A DNA stretch of 64,000 bases from Acetobacter oeni (GTDB lineage Bacteria; Pseudomonadota; Alphaproteobacteria; Acetobacterales; Acetobacteraceae): NCBI RefSeq assembly GCF_011516825.1, contig NZ_WOTA01000012.1, forward strand, positions 1-64,000, given 5' to 3'. The notes beneath the pieces are model-generated. The model searched no databases and had not been told where the DNA came from. It worked only from the letters and a program-made list of their open reading frames with translations. Below are positions 1 through 7,131 of this stretch, one piece after another (within the stretch, counting starts at the first letter, position 1; each line of letters starts with the position of its first letter). Made by a program: the position numbers and the translations under genes.

Positions 1-52
1 CGGAGCAGAAACCAGCCCAAACCCGCAGAAAACCACCATCGAGGATCACCCG

Positions 53-107
53 CTCCGCATAATCCCGGACTCCACATAATCAACCTTATGCGGTGCTCCG
101 CATAAGG
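53..107. repeat. Array of CTCCRCATAA half sites with a perfect palindrome
   Basis: Three direct copies of CTCCRCATAA start at 53, 70 and 96. An inverted copy (TTATGCGG, 86-93) forms a perfect 10-bp inverted repeat with the last one (arms 84-93 and 98-107, loop TGCT). The array ends exactly where the DUF736 fragment begins. Such an arrangement is typical of sites bound by tyrosine recombinases or resolvases at mobile element ends; that role is inference, because no recombinase gene is in view. Confidence 0.55.
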
Positions 108-283
108 TGGAGATCGGAGCGGCCTGGTCCCGGCGCTCCAACGAGGGGCGCGACTATCTGAGCCTCAAGCTCGACGATCCGAGCTTCAACGCCCCGATCT
201 TCGCCAACCTCTTCGATGACGAGGACGGCGAGGGCTACAGCCTGATCTGGTCCCGCCCCAACGGCCGCCGCAACGGCGACTGA
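107..283 (+). pseudogene. DUF736 gene, N-terminally truncated
   Basis: The open frame encodes the C-terminal half of a DUF736 protein: it starts around VEIGAAW and runs through [11 protein letters not shown] and FANLF to WSRPNG. The intact DUF736 protein at 6789-7127 has GPEVGAGW at the matching place, about residue 57, so the first half is missing here. A stop codon lies in frame at 77-79, and the palindrome 84-107 abuts the break. A GTG at 107 could start a 58-residue peptide, but this is best read as a remnant left by recombination. DUF736 proteins are small, of unknown function, and frequent in alphaproteobacterial ICEs. Confidence 0.7.
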
Positions 284-623
284 GGTGCCAGCGATCCCCC
301 GCCCGGCCGGTCCGGGTGGGGCCTTCGCATGACCGATCGCGAACCGGCGGGTGGGCGCACCAGTCGCGCCGCGCCCAATCTGCCAATGTGTGGGCAAGAA
401 AGGGGAACAGGGCTTCCCTCAGCCTTCCCATTGTACCATGCCCGGCGTGAACCGCCTCAAGGACGCGCGGTCCCCCCAATTTTGCCCGGCGCACCCTACG
501 GGCACACCAGACAAAATCGGCTCCCCCGCGCGCCGCTGGGGCGGTCGCCTGCGGCGATCCTTGACCCGATTCACGCGCGCATGAGGCGACGGCCTGTCTT
601 CGAAAAACGAAAGGAGCAGGACG
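284..623. other. Intergenic stretch, no convincing gene
   Basis: GC-rich DNA between the DUF736 remnant and the small ORF at 624. Several frames stay open for 70-120 codons on both strands, but none has a plausible start with a ribosome binding site or any recognisable motif. Short GC-rich inverted repeats just after 284 (around CCGGCCGGTCCGGG) could end transcription of the upstream gene. Confidence 0.4.
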
Positions 624-776
624 ATGACCACGCTACACGACCAGATCCAGATGCTGCGCGCCGAACTGACCAGCTTTCACCTCAGCCGTCGTGAGCGGGC
701 CAAAATCGAGCGTGAACTGAACCAGGTATGCGCGCAATTCGCAGCAAAATGCCACGACGGGGAGGCCTCCGCGTAA
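624..776 (+). CDS. Small hypothetical protein (50 aa), ICE regulator region
   Basis: A 50-codon ORF starting at ATG 624, preceded by a good ribosome binding site (AAGGAG, 611-616) at a workable distance. The peptide is charged and likely helical: it starts MTTLHDQIQML and has the run SRRERAKIERELNQ, then ends with an Ala/Cys-containing tail. No family was recognised. It lies upstream of, and in the same direction as, the XRE regulator at 957, but a separate palindromic promoter region lies between them. The ribosome binding site and helical character favour a real gene; short length keeps confidence moderate. Confidence 0.5.
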   Translation: MTTLHDQIQMLRAELTSFHLSRRERAKIERELNQVCAQFAAKCHDGEASA

Positions 777-896
777 GCGGGGGACTTTTCGTCTGGTCGC
801 CCGTACCGACGGCGGACCCCACTGACGGTCCTATCAGAAGCAGGACGCCGGTGTTTCCTCACTATCCAACTGAAAGAACGATATTGAATCTCCATT

Positions 897-917
897 ATAC
901 GACTATTATAGTCGTAT
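897..917. promoter_or_regulatory. Palindromic operator candidate upstream of XRE gene
   Basis: A perfect inverted repeat with 10-bp arms, ATACGACTAT (897-906) and ATAGTCGTAT (908-917), separated by one base. It lies 39 bp before the ATG at 957, in an AT-rich pocket in otherwise GC-rich DNA. A dyad of this length next to an XRE-type regulator is what an autoregulatory operator looks like; binding is inferred. Confidence 0.6.
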
Positions 918-956
918 TTCTGGTGTGCATGCCCTGCATGTCGGATGTGATCATGG

Positions 957-1241
957 ATGATCACTGGCCGACAGGTAAGGGCGGCACGGGCACTCCTGAA
1001 CTGGACACAGGAACGGCTCGCTGAAAAAGCCCTCGTAGCATTGACCGCGCTCAAGCGCCTTGAATCCGAGCGTGGCCTTGGTGTCCATGAGGGCACGATC
1101 GACCAGGTCCGCCGCGCGCTGGAAGCAGCGGGCATCCTGTTCATCGAGTCCGGGCAAGGGCGTGGTGTCATGTTTCTTCACGAGACTTCCGATCCACAGA
1201 CGCGACAGGATGCGGGCCGTCGCAGACGCGCGCCGTCCTGA
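957..1241 (+). CDS. XRE-family helix-turn-helix regulator
   Basis: A 94-residue DNA-binding protein. Residues 2-60 form the Cro/C1-type helix-turn-helix (ITGRQVRAARALL, then TQERLAEKALVALTALKRLE). The segment GVHEGTIDQVRRALEAAGI is typical of the short alphaproteobacterial XRE regulators in which the fold ends in a GVxF-like beta strand. The start at ATG 957 fits the family N-terminus (MITGRQ). A perfect 21-bp palindrome lies 39 bp upstream and is the obvious autoregulatory site. Position at the left of the replication and transfer genes suggests a role in ICE control, which is inference. Confidence 0.85.
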   Translation: MITGRQVRAARALLNWTQERLAEKALVALTALKRLESERGLGVHEGTIDQVRRALEAAGILFIESGQGRGVMFLHETSDPQTRQDAGRRRRAPS

Positions 1242-1371
1242 TCGGCCTGGCCGCGCAGCCTTCCCACTCGGCCCCGCGTTGTTTTTTGCGTCAGCGCGGA
1301 ACCGTCGAACGGTCGTCATTCCACGAATTTGTTATCGAACCGATCCAACAGCGCTATCACGAGGGATCGTC

Positions 1372-1635
1372 ATGACCCACCCATCCTTCCAGGATCACCC
1401 GCCTCTGACGGCGCGTGTGAACGCCTATGACGAGCAGCATCTCGACCTTTATCTCCGCCTCCTGATCGCCGACGAGGAAGGTGCCGACTGGCGCGAAGTC
1501 GTTGCGGTGCTGTTCAAAATCGATCCTGTCTGTGAACCCGTGCGCGCCAGGGCTGTTTACGACAACCATCTTGCACGGGCGCGCTGGATGACCAAAGCCG
1601 GCTACCGGCATTTGCTGGAGCCGCGCCTGCAATAG
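1372..1635 (+). CDS. Stand-alone DUF2285-like small protein
   Basis: An 87-residue protein starting at ATG 1372; the frame stays open upstream to 1060, but that part overlaps the XRE gene and is not coding-like. The core, ADWREVVAVLF followed by HLARARWMTKAGYRHLL, matches the pattern of the C-terminal part of DUF2285 proteins (a short helix pair, then a GYRxLL ending). Function is unknown; such proteins accompany XRE and HTH genes in alphaproteobacterial ICEs. It lies between the XRE gene and a second, longer DUF2285 gene that is frameshifted. Confidence 0.7.
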   Translation: MTHPSFQDHPPLTARVNAYDEQHLDLYLRLLIADEEGADWREVVAVLFKIDPVCEPVRARAVYDNHLARARWMTKAGYRHLLEPRLQ

Positions 1636-1773
1636 CCGGGCTTCGCCGGCCCACGCGCTGGTCCCCCACGGCACTCTCCCCAATAGAAAATCAGGGTCTA
1701 TGCGCTCGCGGTTCCGATCCGGCTAATTGAGGCTGCCCCCTTGCCGTATGAGGGGCCAGACAGGGAGGTCACC

Positions 1774-2560
1774 ATGCCGACATCCTTCTGGCGTTCACAG
1801 GAAATACGCGACCGTATCAGCACTCTGGACCGTTCCGGTTTCGCCGTCGAGTTCCTGCGCCGCAACGCGACGTACCGTCGCGAGTATGCCCGCCTGCAAC
1901 GACGCATCGCCCGCCGGGCAACGGACGCCGCCGCAGAGCGCGCGGCGTTCGCCGAACGCTGGGGGTTGGGCTTTTGTCCATGCTCCCGATGAACCCGCCC
2001 GCCGCGGCCGCATGGTCTGGAGGCCCGAGGTCTCCCCGGCCACGCTGATTCTCACGCCGGCACCCTCGGGTTTCGCGACGGTGACCCCGATCGAACCCGC
2101 CATGCTGGGGAATATCCTGGCCCGTCACGACGATGCGGATGGCGGGTGGCTTACGATCGGCGACGCGGTTGGCGATCTCTTTCTTCGGCTTCTGGACCCT
2201 TCGGCCTTGCAACGCCCCGCCGTGCTGCTGCCGCTGGACGCTGCCGGCGAGCTTCGTCTCGACGTGGCGTTGCGCTTTTTCCGGCATCTGCGTGGCAGCC
2301 GCGTTGCCCTGCTTCCACGCGCGCTCCAGCTCACGCCGCTCCAGCGTGCGCGGCAGATTCAGCTTCTGATCGCCTTCGACATTCAGGAAATTGGTGGCGG
2401 CCCACGTGAGGTCGCCATAGCCGCCGGCCGTTCATGGCAGGCGATTTTACCTTCCATCGAGTGGAAGAACACTGCGGCGCGGCGCTTTGCGGATCGCCTG
2501 ATTCAGGACGCAGAGAACCGGGTAAACGGCGGTTACCTGGATTTCTTACACGGCAAATAG
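1774..2560 (+). pseudogene. DUF6499-DUF2285 protein gene, split by a +1 frameshift
   Basis: The first frame starts at ATG 1774 behind a strong GGGAGG site and encodes a DUF6499-type N-terminus (FWRSQEIRDR, then GFAVEFLRRNATYRREYARL). It runs to about ERWGLGF and stops at 1990-1992. The second frame continues directly (VHAPDEPARR, then VWRPEV) and carries the rest of the family architecture to a DUF2285-like ending (VNGGYLDFL) at 2560. The two halves join if one base is skipped near 1961-1975, where runs of five G and four T occur. A one-base insertion, a sequencing error or programmed +1 frameshifting would all look like this. Restored length is about 262 residues. Confidence 0.65.
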
Positions 2561-2782
2561 CATCAGCCGTTTTTCGCTCTCCTGCGCTGTTTCCCTCCAT
2601 TTTTTCGACGGTGGCCTGCGCCCGGCTGCGCACGGTAACTCTTGCGCGCGTCATGGTCCGCCGAAGGTGGACACTGAGTCTGAAAAATCTTCGTCCACCC
2701 CCAACGCCTGCTTTCTTCGCCACCGTCATCCCGATCCGCCGCGACTTCGCCGCGACGCTTCAAAACCGGACGGAGGCATATC

Positions 2783-3034
2783 ATGCTCAACAGACCCACG
2801 CCCTCACCGGCGCGCTATCTGCGCACCCATGAGGCTGCGCAAATTCTCGGACTTTCGCCGCGCACACTGGAAAAATATCGCTGCCACGGTACAGGACCGA
2901 CGTTCCGCAAGCTTGGTGGTCGCGTCGTCTATCTGATCGATGACCTCGACGTATGGGCAGCCGCCGGTGCGTGCAAATCCACCTCCGACCCGAATTATGA
3001 CGCGGCGCGTGCCGCCGGGCATGACCCACGATGA
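2783..3034 (+). CDS. AlpA/excisionase-like helix-turn-helix protein
   Basis: An 83-residue protein with the winged-helix excisionase fold seen in HTH_17/AlpA proteins: YLRTHEAAQILGLSPRTLEKYR (two segments) supplies the helix-turn-helix, GTGPTFRKLGGRVVYLIDDLDVW the wing and last helix. Such proteins act as excision or transcription factors in ICEs and plasmids. The stop codon overlaps the repA start by ATGA (3031-3034), so the two genes are translationally coupled, which points to control of replication. An ATG at 2783 is preceded by CGGAGG. Confidence 0.85.
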   Translation: MLNRPTPSPARYLRTHEAAQILGLSPRTLEKYRCHGTGPTFRKLGGRVVYLIDDLDVWAAAGACKSTSDPNYDAARAAGHDPR

Positions 3035-4122
3035 ATGCCGCGCCGGGTATTCCGCGTTCCAGGCGCGCAAGCGAACGCAACAGGCTCGACCCGTTCGTGG
3101 TCTCCGGCGGGGATGCCAGCCCGCGCGATCAGCGCGACCTGATGGAGCGACCGTTCTTCTCGCTCGCGAAGACAAAGCGCACGGTGCCGATCTTCTATGA
3201 AGCCGGTGACGTCCGTGTCGAAGTCTTCGGCATGCCCGACCATGGCATGGCGACGATCTGGGACGCCGATGTGCTGATCTGGGCCGCCAGCCAGATCGTC
3301 GAGGCGGAAAATCTTGGTCTTACGACATCGCGCTTCCTGCGCTTCACGCCCTATCAGCTTCTGAGCAGTATCGGGCGTCAGACGGGAGCGCGGGATTATG
3401 GGCTACTCAAGGCGGCACTGACCCGGCTCCAGTCCACCGTGGTCGCCACTACGATCCGCAACGGCCAGAACTGGCGCCGTCAGCAGTTCTCCTGGATCAC
3501 CGAATGGGAGATCTGTGCCAGCCAGACGGGCCGCGCCGCTGGTGTCGAGATCGTCATTCCCGAATGGTTCTATCGCGGCGTGATCGACCGCTCGCTCGTG
3601 CTTGCCATCGACCCGGCCTATTTCCGCCTCACCGGCGGCATCGAACGCTGGCTCTATCGCATCGCCCGCAAGCATGCTGGCCGCCAGCGTGCGGGCTGGA
3701 CCTTCGAGATCGCCCATCTGCATGCGAAATCCGGCAGCCTGGTGCGTGTCTCGGATTTCGCCATCCAGATCCGGCATATCGCCGCCCGCCAGTCGTTGCC
3801 CGGCTATCGCCTGGGCATCGAGCGCGACGGCGCGCGCGAATTGCTCCGCATCCTGCCGGCCGACTTATCCACAATTCCTGTGGATAACCATGTGAATGGT
3901 ATCGGGATTTCACACGCAACCCTTATCGGGACATCACACGCAGGACTATCGGGACTTCGCACGCACGAATCGCAGCTAAGTCTTTGGCCTGAAACGGCGA
4001 TTCCGGCCCTTAACTTATCTAACTTAGAATCTAACTCTTATGTTGATGGGGCGGGCCGCCTTGCGGATAACGGCCCTGGTCCCTCCGTTTCCGGCCCAAA
4101 AGCACGCGGAGACGGGCCATGA
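3031..4122 (+). CDS. repA: RepA-type replication initiator
   Basis: A 363-residue replication initiator of the plasmid RepA (RPA) family. Diagnostic stretches are ERPFFSLAKTKR near residue 40, the ATIWDADVLIWAASQI region, RFTPYQLL, the ARDYGLLKAALTRLQSTVV helix, and the WLYRIARKHAGRQ block. It would bind iterons and start replication of the circular form of the element. Family similarity fades after about residue 280. From there the reading frame runs through DNA carrying two DnaA boxes, three iterons and an AT-rich tract, so the C-terminal 80 residues are shaped by the origin. The start overlaps the HTH gene and the stop overlaps parA, both by ATGA. Confidence 0.9.
   Translation: MNAAPGIPRSRRASERNRLDPFVVSGGDASPRDQRDLMERPFFSLAKTKRTVPIFYEAGDVRVEVFGMPDHGMATIWDADVLIWAASQIVEAENLGLTTSRFLRFTPYQLLSSIGRQTGARDYGLLKAALTRLQSTVVATTIRNGQNWRRQQFSWITEWEICASQTGRAAGVEIVIPEWFYRGVIDRSLVLAIDPAYFRLTGGIERWLYRIARKHAGRQRAGWTFEIAHLHAKSGSLVRVSDFAIQIRHIAARQSLPGYRLGIERDGARELLRILPADLSTIPVDNHVNGIGISHATLIGTSHAGLSGLRTHESQLSLWPETAIPALNLSNLESNSYVDGAGRLADNGPGPSVSGPKARGDGP
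3865..3887. promoter_or_regulatory. Inverted pair of consensus DnaA boxes
   Basis: TTATCCACA (3865-3873) and its inverted copy TGTGGATAA (3879-3887) are separated by five bases. Both match the strongest DnaA box consensus exactly. They lie inside the repA reading frame, 12 bp before the first iteron, as expected for a DnaA-assisted replication origin. Confidence 0.75.
3900..3965 (+). repeat. Three iterons (RepA binding sites)
   Basis: Three direct repeats of 19 bp with the pattern TATCGGGAnnTCnCACGCA start at 3900, 3924 and 3947, giving spacings of 24 and 23 bp, close to two helical turns. They differ at only a few positions. Repeats of this size beside DnaA boxes and an AT-rich tract in a rep gene are the hallmark of iteron-controlled origins; binding by the RepA encoded around them is inferred. 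Confidence 0.75.
4011..4040. other. AT-rich tract with TAACTTA repeats, candidate unwinding element
   Basis: TAACTTA occurs at 4011 and 4020, and TAACTCTTA at 4032. This is the most AT-rich stretch in the surrounding GC-rich sequence and lies 45 bp after the last iteron. Position and composition fit the strand-opening element of the origin formed with the DnaA boxes and iterons. Confidence 0.55.
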
Positions 4123-4757
4123 TCGTGGCCCTCCTCAACCAGAAGGGCGGCGTCGGCAAGACGACGCTGGCGCTGCATCTCGCGGGCCAATGGGCTCGGG
4201 AAGGCCGGCGCGTGACGGTCATCGATGCCGACCCGCAGGGCTCGGCGCTGGACTGGTCGGCGCAGCGCGCACGGGAGGGACTGCCCCGCCTGTTCGGCGT
4301 GATCGGCCTGGCGCGCGACACGCTGCATCACGAGGCGCCGGAACTGGCTCAGGGGGTGGATCACGTCGTCATCGACGGTCCGCCTCGGGTGGCGGCGCTG
4401 CTGCGCTCCGCCCTGCTGGCGGCCGATCTGGTGCTGATCCCGGTGCAGCCTTCGCCGTTCGACGGCTGGGCCTCGGCCGAAATGCTGCGGCTGCTGGCGG
4501 AAGCGCGGCTCTTCCGTCCCGGTCTGCTGGCCCGTTTCGTGCTGAACCGCTGCGCCGCGCGCACGGTGATCGCCCGCGAAACCCGGCTGGCGCTGGTGGG
4601 GCATGAGCCGGCGGCGCTGGCAGCGCGGATCGGCCAGCGGGTCGCGTTCGCCGACATGGCGCGCACCGGCCGCCTGGTCTGCGACTTGCGCCCGCAGGGG
4701 ATTGCCGCCCGCGAAATCGCCGCACTGACAGCCGAGATTGGGGGGCTGGTGTCATGA
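4119..4757 (+). CDS. parA: ParA-type partition ATPase
   Basis: A 212-residue deviant-Walker ATPase of the short (type Ib-like) ParA kind. The deviant Walker A motif KGGVGKTT is at residues 9-16, DADPQGS at 36-42 and the Walker B region VVIDGPPR near residue 85. It would move or anchor the excised element in the cell together with a small centromere-binding partner; the RHH protein at 5494 is the best candidate. The gene overlaps repA and the following methyltransferase by ATGA on both sides, showing one translationally coupled operon. Confidence 0.92.
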   Translation: MIVALLNQKGGVGKTTLALHLAGQWAREGRRVTVIDADPQGSALDWSAQRAREGLPRLFGVIGLARDTLHHEAPELAQGVDHVVIDGPPRVAALLRSALLAADLVLIPVQPSPFDGWASAEMLRLLAEARLFRPGLLARFVLNRCAARTVIARETRLALVGHEPAALAARIGQRVAFADMARTGRLVCDLRPQGIAAREIAALTAEIGGLVS

Positions 4758-5497
4758 CCCTGCTGACCGGCGACAGCGCGCTCCTGATGCCCTGGCACGG
4801 CCCCTACGACATGATCCTGGTCGATCCCCCCTATGGCGATACGTCGCTCGCATGGGACCGGCGCATAGCGGATTGGCCCGGCAAGGCGCTCGCTGCCCTG
4901 AAACCCAGCGGCTCGCTCTGGGTTTTCGGCTCCCTGCGGAGTTTCCTTGCATCCAACGCGGCATTTCGGAATGCGGGCTGGAAATATGCCCAGGAACTGG
5001 TCTGGGAGAAGCAGAACGGTTCCAGCTTCCATGCCGATCGGTTCCGGCGCGTGCATGAACTGATCGTCCAGTTCTATCGCGACGATACGCCCTGGCGCGC
5101 CGTCTACAACGTGGTTCCGACCACGTCCGACGCACGGGCACGCACGGTACGACGGAAACACCGGCCGCCCCACATGGGTCGGATCGATGCCGGTCGTTAC
5201 GTCAGCGAGGACGGTGGCCCGCGCCTGATGCGCTCCGTGATTCCGGTCCGTAATACGCATGGCCGGGCCATCCACCCGACCGAGAAGCCGGTGGCGTTGC
5301 TGGAGATCCTGATCCGCACGAGCTGCCCACCGGGTGGCCTGGTGGGCGACTGGTTCGCCGGCTCGGGGGCTGCTGGCGTCGCCTGTCGGCTCGCCGGTCG
5401 GCGCTATGTCGGCTGCGAGATCGATCCTGTCATGGCGCAGAAAGCGCGCGACCGTATCGCGTCCGTGCTGCCGCTCGGCGAGGGAATATCGCCATGA
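4754..5497 (+). CDS. DNA methyltransferase (N6-adenine/N4-cytosine type)
   Basis: A 247-residue site-specific DNA methyltransferase. The catalytic motif DPPYGD is at residues 24-29; HPTEKP and the S-adenosylmethionine-binding FAGSGAAG follow near the C-terminus. This order (motif IV first, motif I last) marks the beta class that includes CcrM. No restriction endonuclease is encoded next to it, so it is a solitary methyltransferase. Placed inside the replication and partition operon (ATGA overlaps on both sides), it could mark the element DNA against host restriction or tune replication; both are inference, and its recognition sequence cannot be read from the gene. Confidence 0.9.
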   Translation: MTLLTGDSALLMPWHGPYDMILVDPPYGDTSLAWDRRIADWPGKALAALKPSGSLWVFGSLRSFLASNAAFRNAGWKYAQELVWEKQNGSSFHADRFRRVHELIVQFYRDDTPWRAVYNVVPTTSDARARTVRRKHRPPHMGRIDAGRYVSEDGGPRLMRSVIPVRNTHGRAIHPTEKPVALLEILIRTSCPPGGLVGDWFAGSGAAGVACRLAGRRYVGCEIDPVMAQKARDRIASVLPLGEGISP

Positions 5498-5736
5498 CAG
5501 AGCGTCGCACGCTACCCGGCTTCGCGTCGCGCCCCGCCGACCCGGAACGCTGGGTCAAGGCGCCGGACAAGCCTGCGGCTGCCAACCACTTCACCGCCCG
5601 GCTGACCATCGACGTCACGCCGGCGCTGCGCGCCCGCATCAAGGTCGCGGCGTTCCAGCGCGGCATGACCGTCGCCGACATGCTGCGCGCGCTGCTCGCC
5701 CGTGAGTTCCCTGACAATCCCGGAGACGTGCCATGA
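5494..5736 (+). CDS. Small ribbon-helix-helix protein, candidate ParA partner
   Basis: An 80-residue protein. The N-terminal 35 residues are flexible and basic. Residues 37-72 (ARLTIDVTPALRARIKVAA, then MTVADMLRALLAREFP) form a ribbon-helix-helix DNA-binding fold. In plasmid partition loci a small RHH protein often serves as the centromere-binding partner of a short ParA. Its place in the parA operon, coupled by ATGA at both ends, supports that reading. It could equally be a simple transcriptional regulator of the operon. Confidence 0.75.
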   Translation: MTERRTLPGFASRPADPERWVKAPDKPAAANHFTARLTIDVTPALRARIKVAAFQRGMTVADMLRALLAREFPDNPGDVP

Positions 5737-6233
5737 ACGGACGATTTTCTACGCCGCCGCATCGCCGCGCGGCGTCGCTGACCCATGTCGAACTGACCTG
5801 GATCGAGAAGCGTATCGAGCACTGGTTGCGCTTCGGCCACCGCGTTGACGAACAGATCCTTGATGGTCGCCGCCGCATTTCCAGTTTCGCGCCGGGCAGC
5901 ATCTTCGCCTTCGTTCGCTGGGCGTCGAACGATCTGGGAGCCACGGTCTCCCGCGTGGACATCGTACGGGCGGTGGAGGCAGGAAGCCCGTTCCAGACCC
6001 TCCCGTTTGTGCGTCCCGGTGGCGAAATCCTGCTGCGTGTCGATAGCTGGCCGAGGGTCGAGCGCGTACTCCGGGCGATCGACGTTATTGACGCGCTGGG
6101 CATCGACCCGGCGGATGCCGCACCCGAATACTGGCGGCATCTCCACCATCGCATCAGTGCCGGACATGAGCCCCGCAGCTACACGCGTGAGCAGCAGTCA
6201 GCATGGCTCAAGCGACGGCAGGTGACGTCATGA
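5733..6233 (+). CDS. DUF2840 domain protein
   Basis: A 166-residue protein of the DUF2840 family, recognised from the segment LTHVELTWIEKRIEHWLRFG, the motif SFAPGSIFAFVRW, and the C-terminal PEYWRHLHHRI. The family is almost confined to alphaproteobacterial ICEs and sits directly before traF. Its function is unknown. No signal peptide or membrane segment is visible, so it is probably cytoplasmic. ATGA overlaps link it to the genes on both sides. Confidence 0.82.
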   Translation: MNGRFSTPPHRRAASLTHVELTWIEKRIEHWLRFGHRVDEQILDGRRRISSFAPGSIFAFVRWASNDLGATVSRVDIVRAVEAGSPFQTLPFVRPGGEILLRVDSWPRVERVLRAIDVIDALGIDPADAAPEYWRHLHHRISAGHEPRSYTREQQSAWLKRRQVTS

Positions 6234-6787
6234 CCCGGCGTGGCTGGTTCTTCGCCACCTATTTCGCGGTGCTCGGCGTGGGCATTTCACTGGCCGTGCA
6301 TCCTATGCCCCGGCTGATCTGGAATGAGACGGCGAGCGTGCCAATCGGACTTTATCGGCTGCACACGGACCTTTCGCCGCATGTCGGCGATCTGGTCGCT
6401 GTCCGTCTGCCCGAGCGCGCGGCGACGCTGCTGGCGACGCGCGGCTACCTCCCTCTCGGTGTGCCCCTGCTCAAACCTGTAGCGGCCATCGCAGGGCAGT
6501 CCGTTTGCCGTACCGGACAACGCATCACCATCGACGGAAAATTCGCTGGCGACGCGCAATCCGTCGATCACCGTGGCCGCCCGCTGCCCGTCTGGCAGGG
6601 CTGCCAACACCTCGATCCCGGCCAGGTCTTCGTCATGAACCCGGCCGAACCACGCAGTCTCGACGGTCGATATTTCGGCGTGCTGTCCCTCTCCACCGTC
6701 ATCGGCCGTGCCACCCCGGTCTGGCGTCCATCCGGGAGCGGCCAGGCCGTCGCCTCATCCTCCAATCCATCCTCGAAAGGACAATAA
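6230..6787 (+). CDS. traF: TraF-like conjugal transfer peptidase (S26 family)
   Basis: A 185-residue inner-membrane serine peptidase of the signal peptidase S26/TraF type. An N-terminal membrane segment (about residues 5-25) is followed by the catalytic serine in ETASVPIGLY, and the general-base lysine in LLKPVAAIAG. The substrate of TraF in related systems is the TrbC pilin, which it trims and cyclises. The start chosen is ATG 6230, which overlaps the DUF2840 stop; an in-frame ATG at 6203 would bury the start in the upstream gene. No trbC is adjacent, but one is encoded at 21608. Confidence 0.88.
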   Translation: MTRRGWFFATYFAVLGVGISLAVHPMPRLIWNETASVPIGLYRLHTDLSPHVGDLVAVRLPERAATLLATRGYLPLGVPLLKPVAAIAGQSVCRTGQRITIDGKFAGDAQSVDHRGRPLPVWQGCQHLDPGQVFVMNPAEPRSLDGRYFGVLSLSTVIGRATPVWRPSGSGQAVASSSNPSSKGQ

Positions 6788-6788
6788 G

Positions 6789-7127
6789 ATGGCACAGATC
6801 GGTCTTTTCACCCGCACCAAAACCGGCTTTGCCGGGCGCATCCGCACCCTCACCGTGACGCAGGATCTTACCCTCATTCCGGCCGATTTTTCTGATGCCG
6901 AACATGCTCCGGATTATCGCGTCCATCTCACCGACGCGGACGGCCCGGAGGTCGGCGCAGGCTGGAAACGCACCGGCGAGAGGGCTGGTGAATACATCGC
7001 CGTAGCCCTCGACGATCCCGCCTTCACGCAGCCGATCCGGGCCAATCTCTTCCGCACCGCCGACGACCGCGCGGTCTGGGTGCTGAACTGGACGCGCCCG
7101 TCAAAGCGCGCCGAACGGGGAGATTGA
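6789..7127 (+). CDS. DUF736 protein, full length
   Basis: A 112-residue DUF736 protein with the usual N-terminus (MAQIGLFTRTKTGFAGRIRTL), the DYRVHLTD strand and the GAGWKR block, ending in NWTRPSK. It starts at ATG 6789, one base after the traF stop. DUF736 proteins are small beta-rich proteins of unknown function that accompany conjugation genes. It provides the intact reference for the truncated copy at 107-283; the two are diverged, so the fragment did not come from a recent duplication. Confidence 0.88.
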   Translation: MAQIGLFTRTKTGFAGRIRTLTVTQDLTLIPADFSDAEHAPDYRVHLTDADGPEVGAGWKRTGERAGEYIAVALDDPAFTQPIRANLFRTADDRAVWVLNWTRPSKRAERGD

Positions 7128-7131
7128 GACG

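Noticed and set aside
1-107. Left attachment site of the ICE at the window start
   Set aside because: The half-site array does not match the tRNA-Gly 3' end, so it is not the partner of the right-end attachment site.
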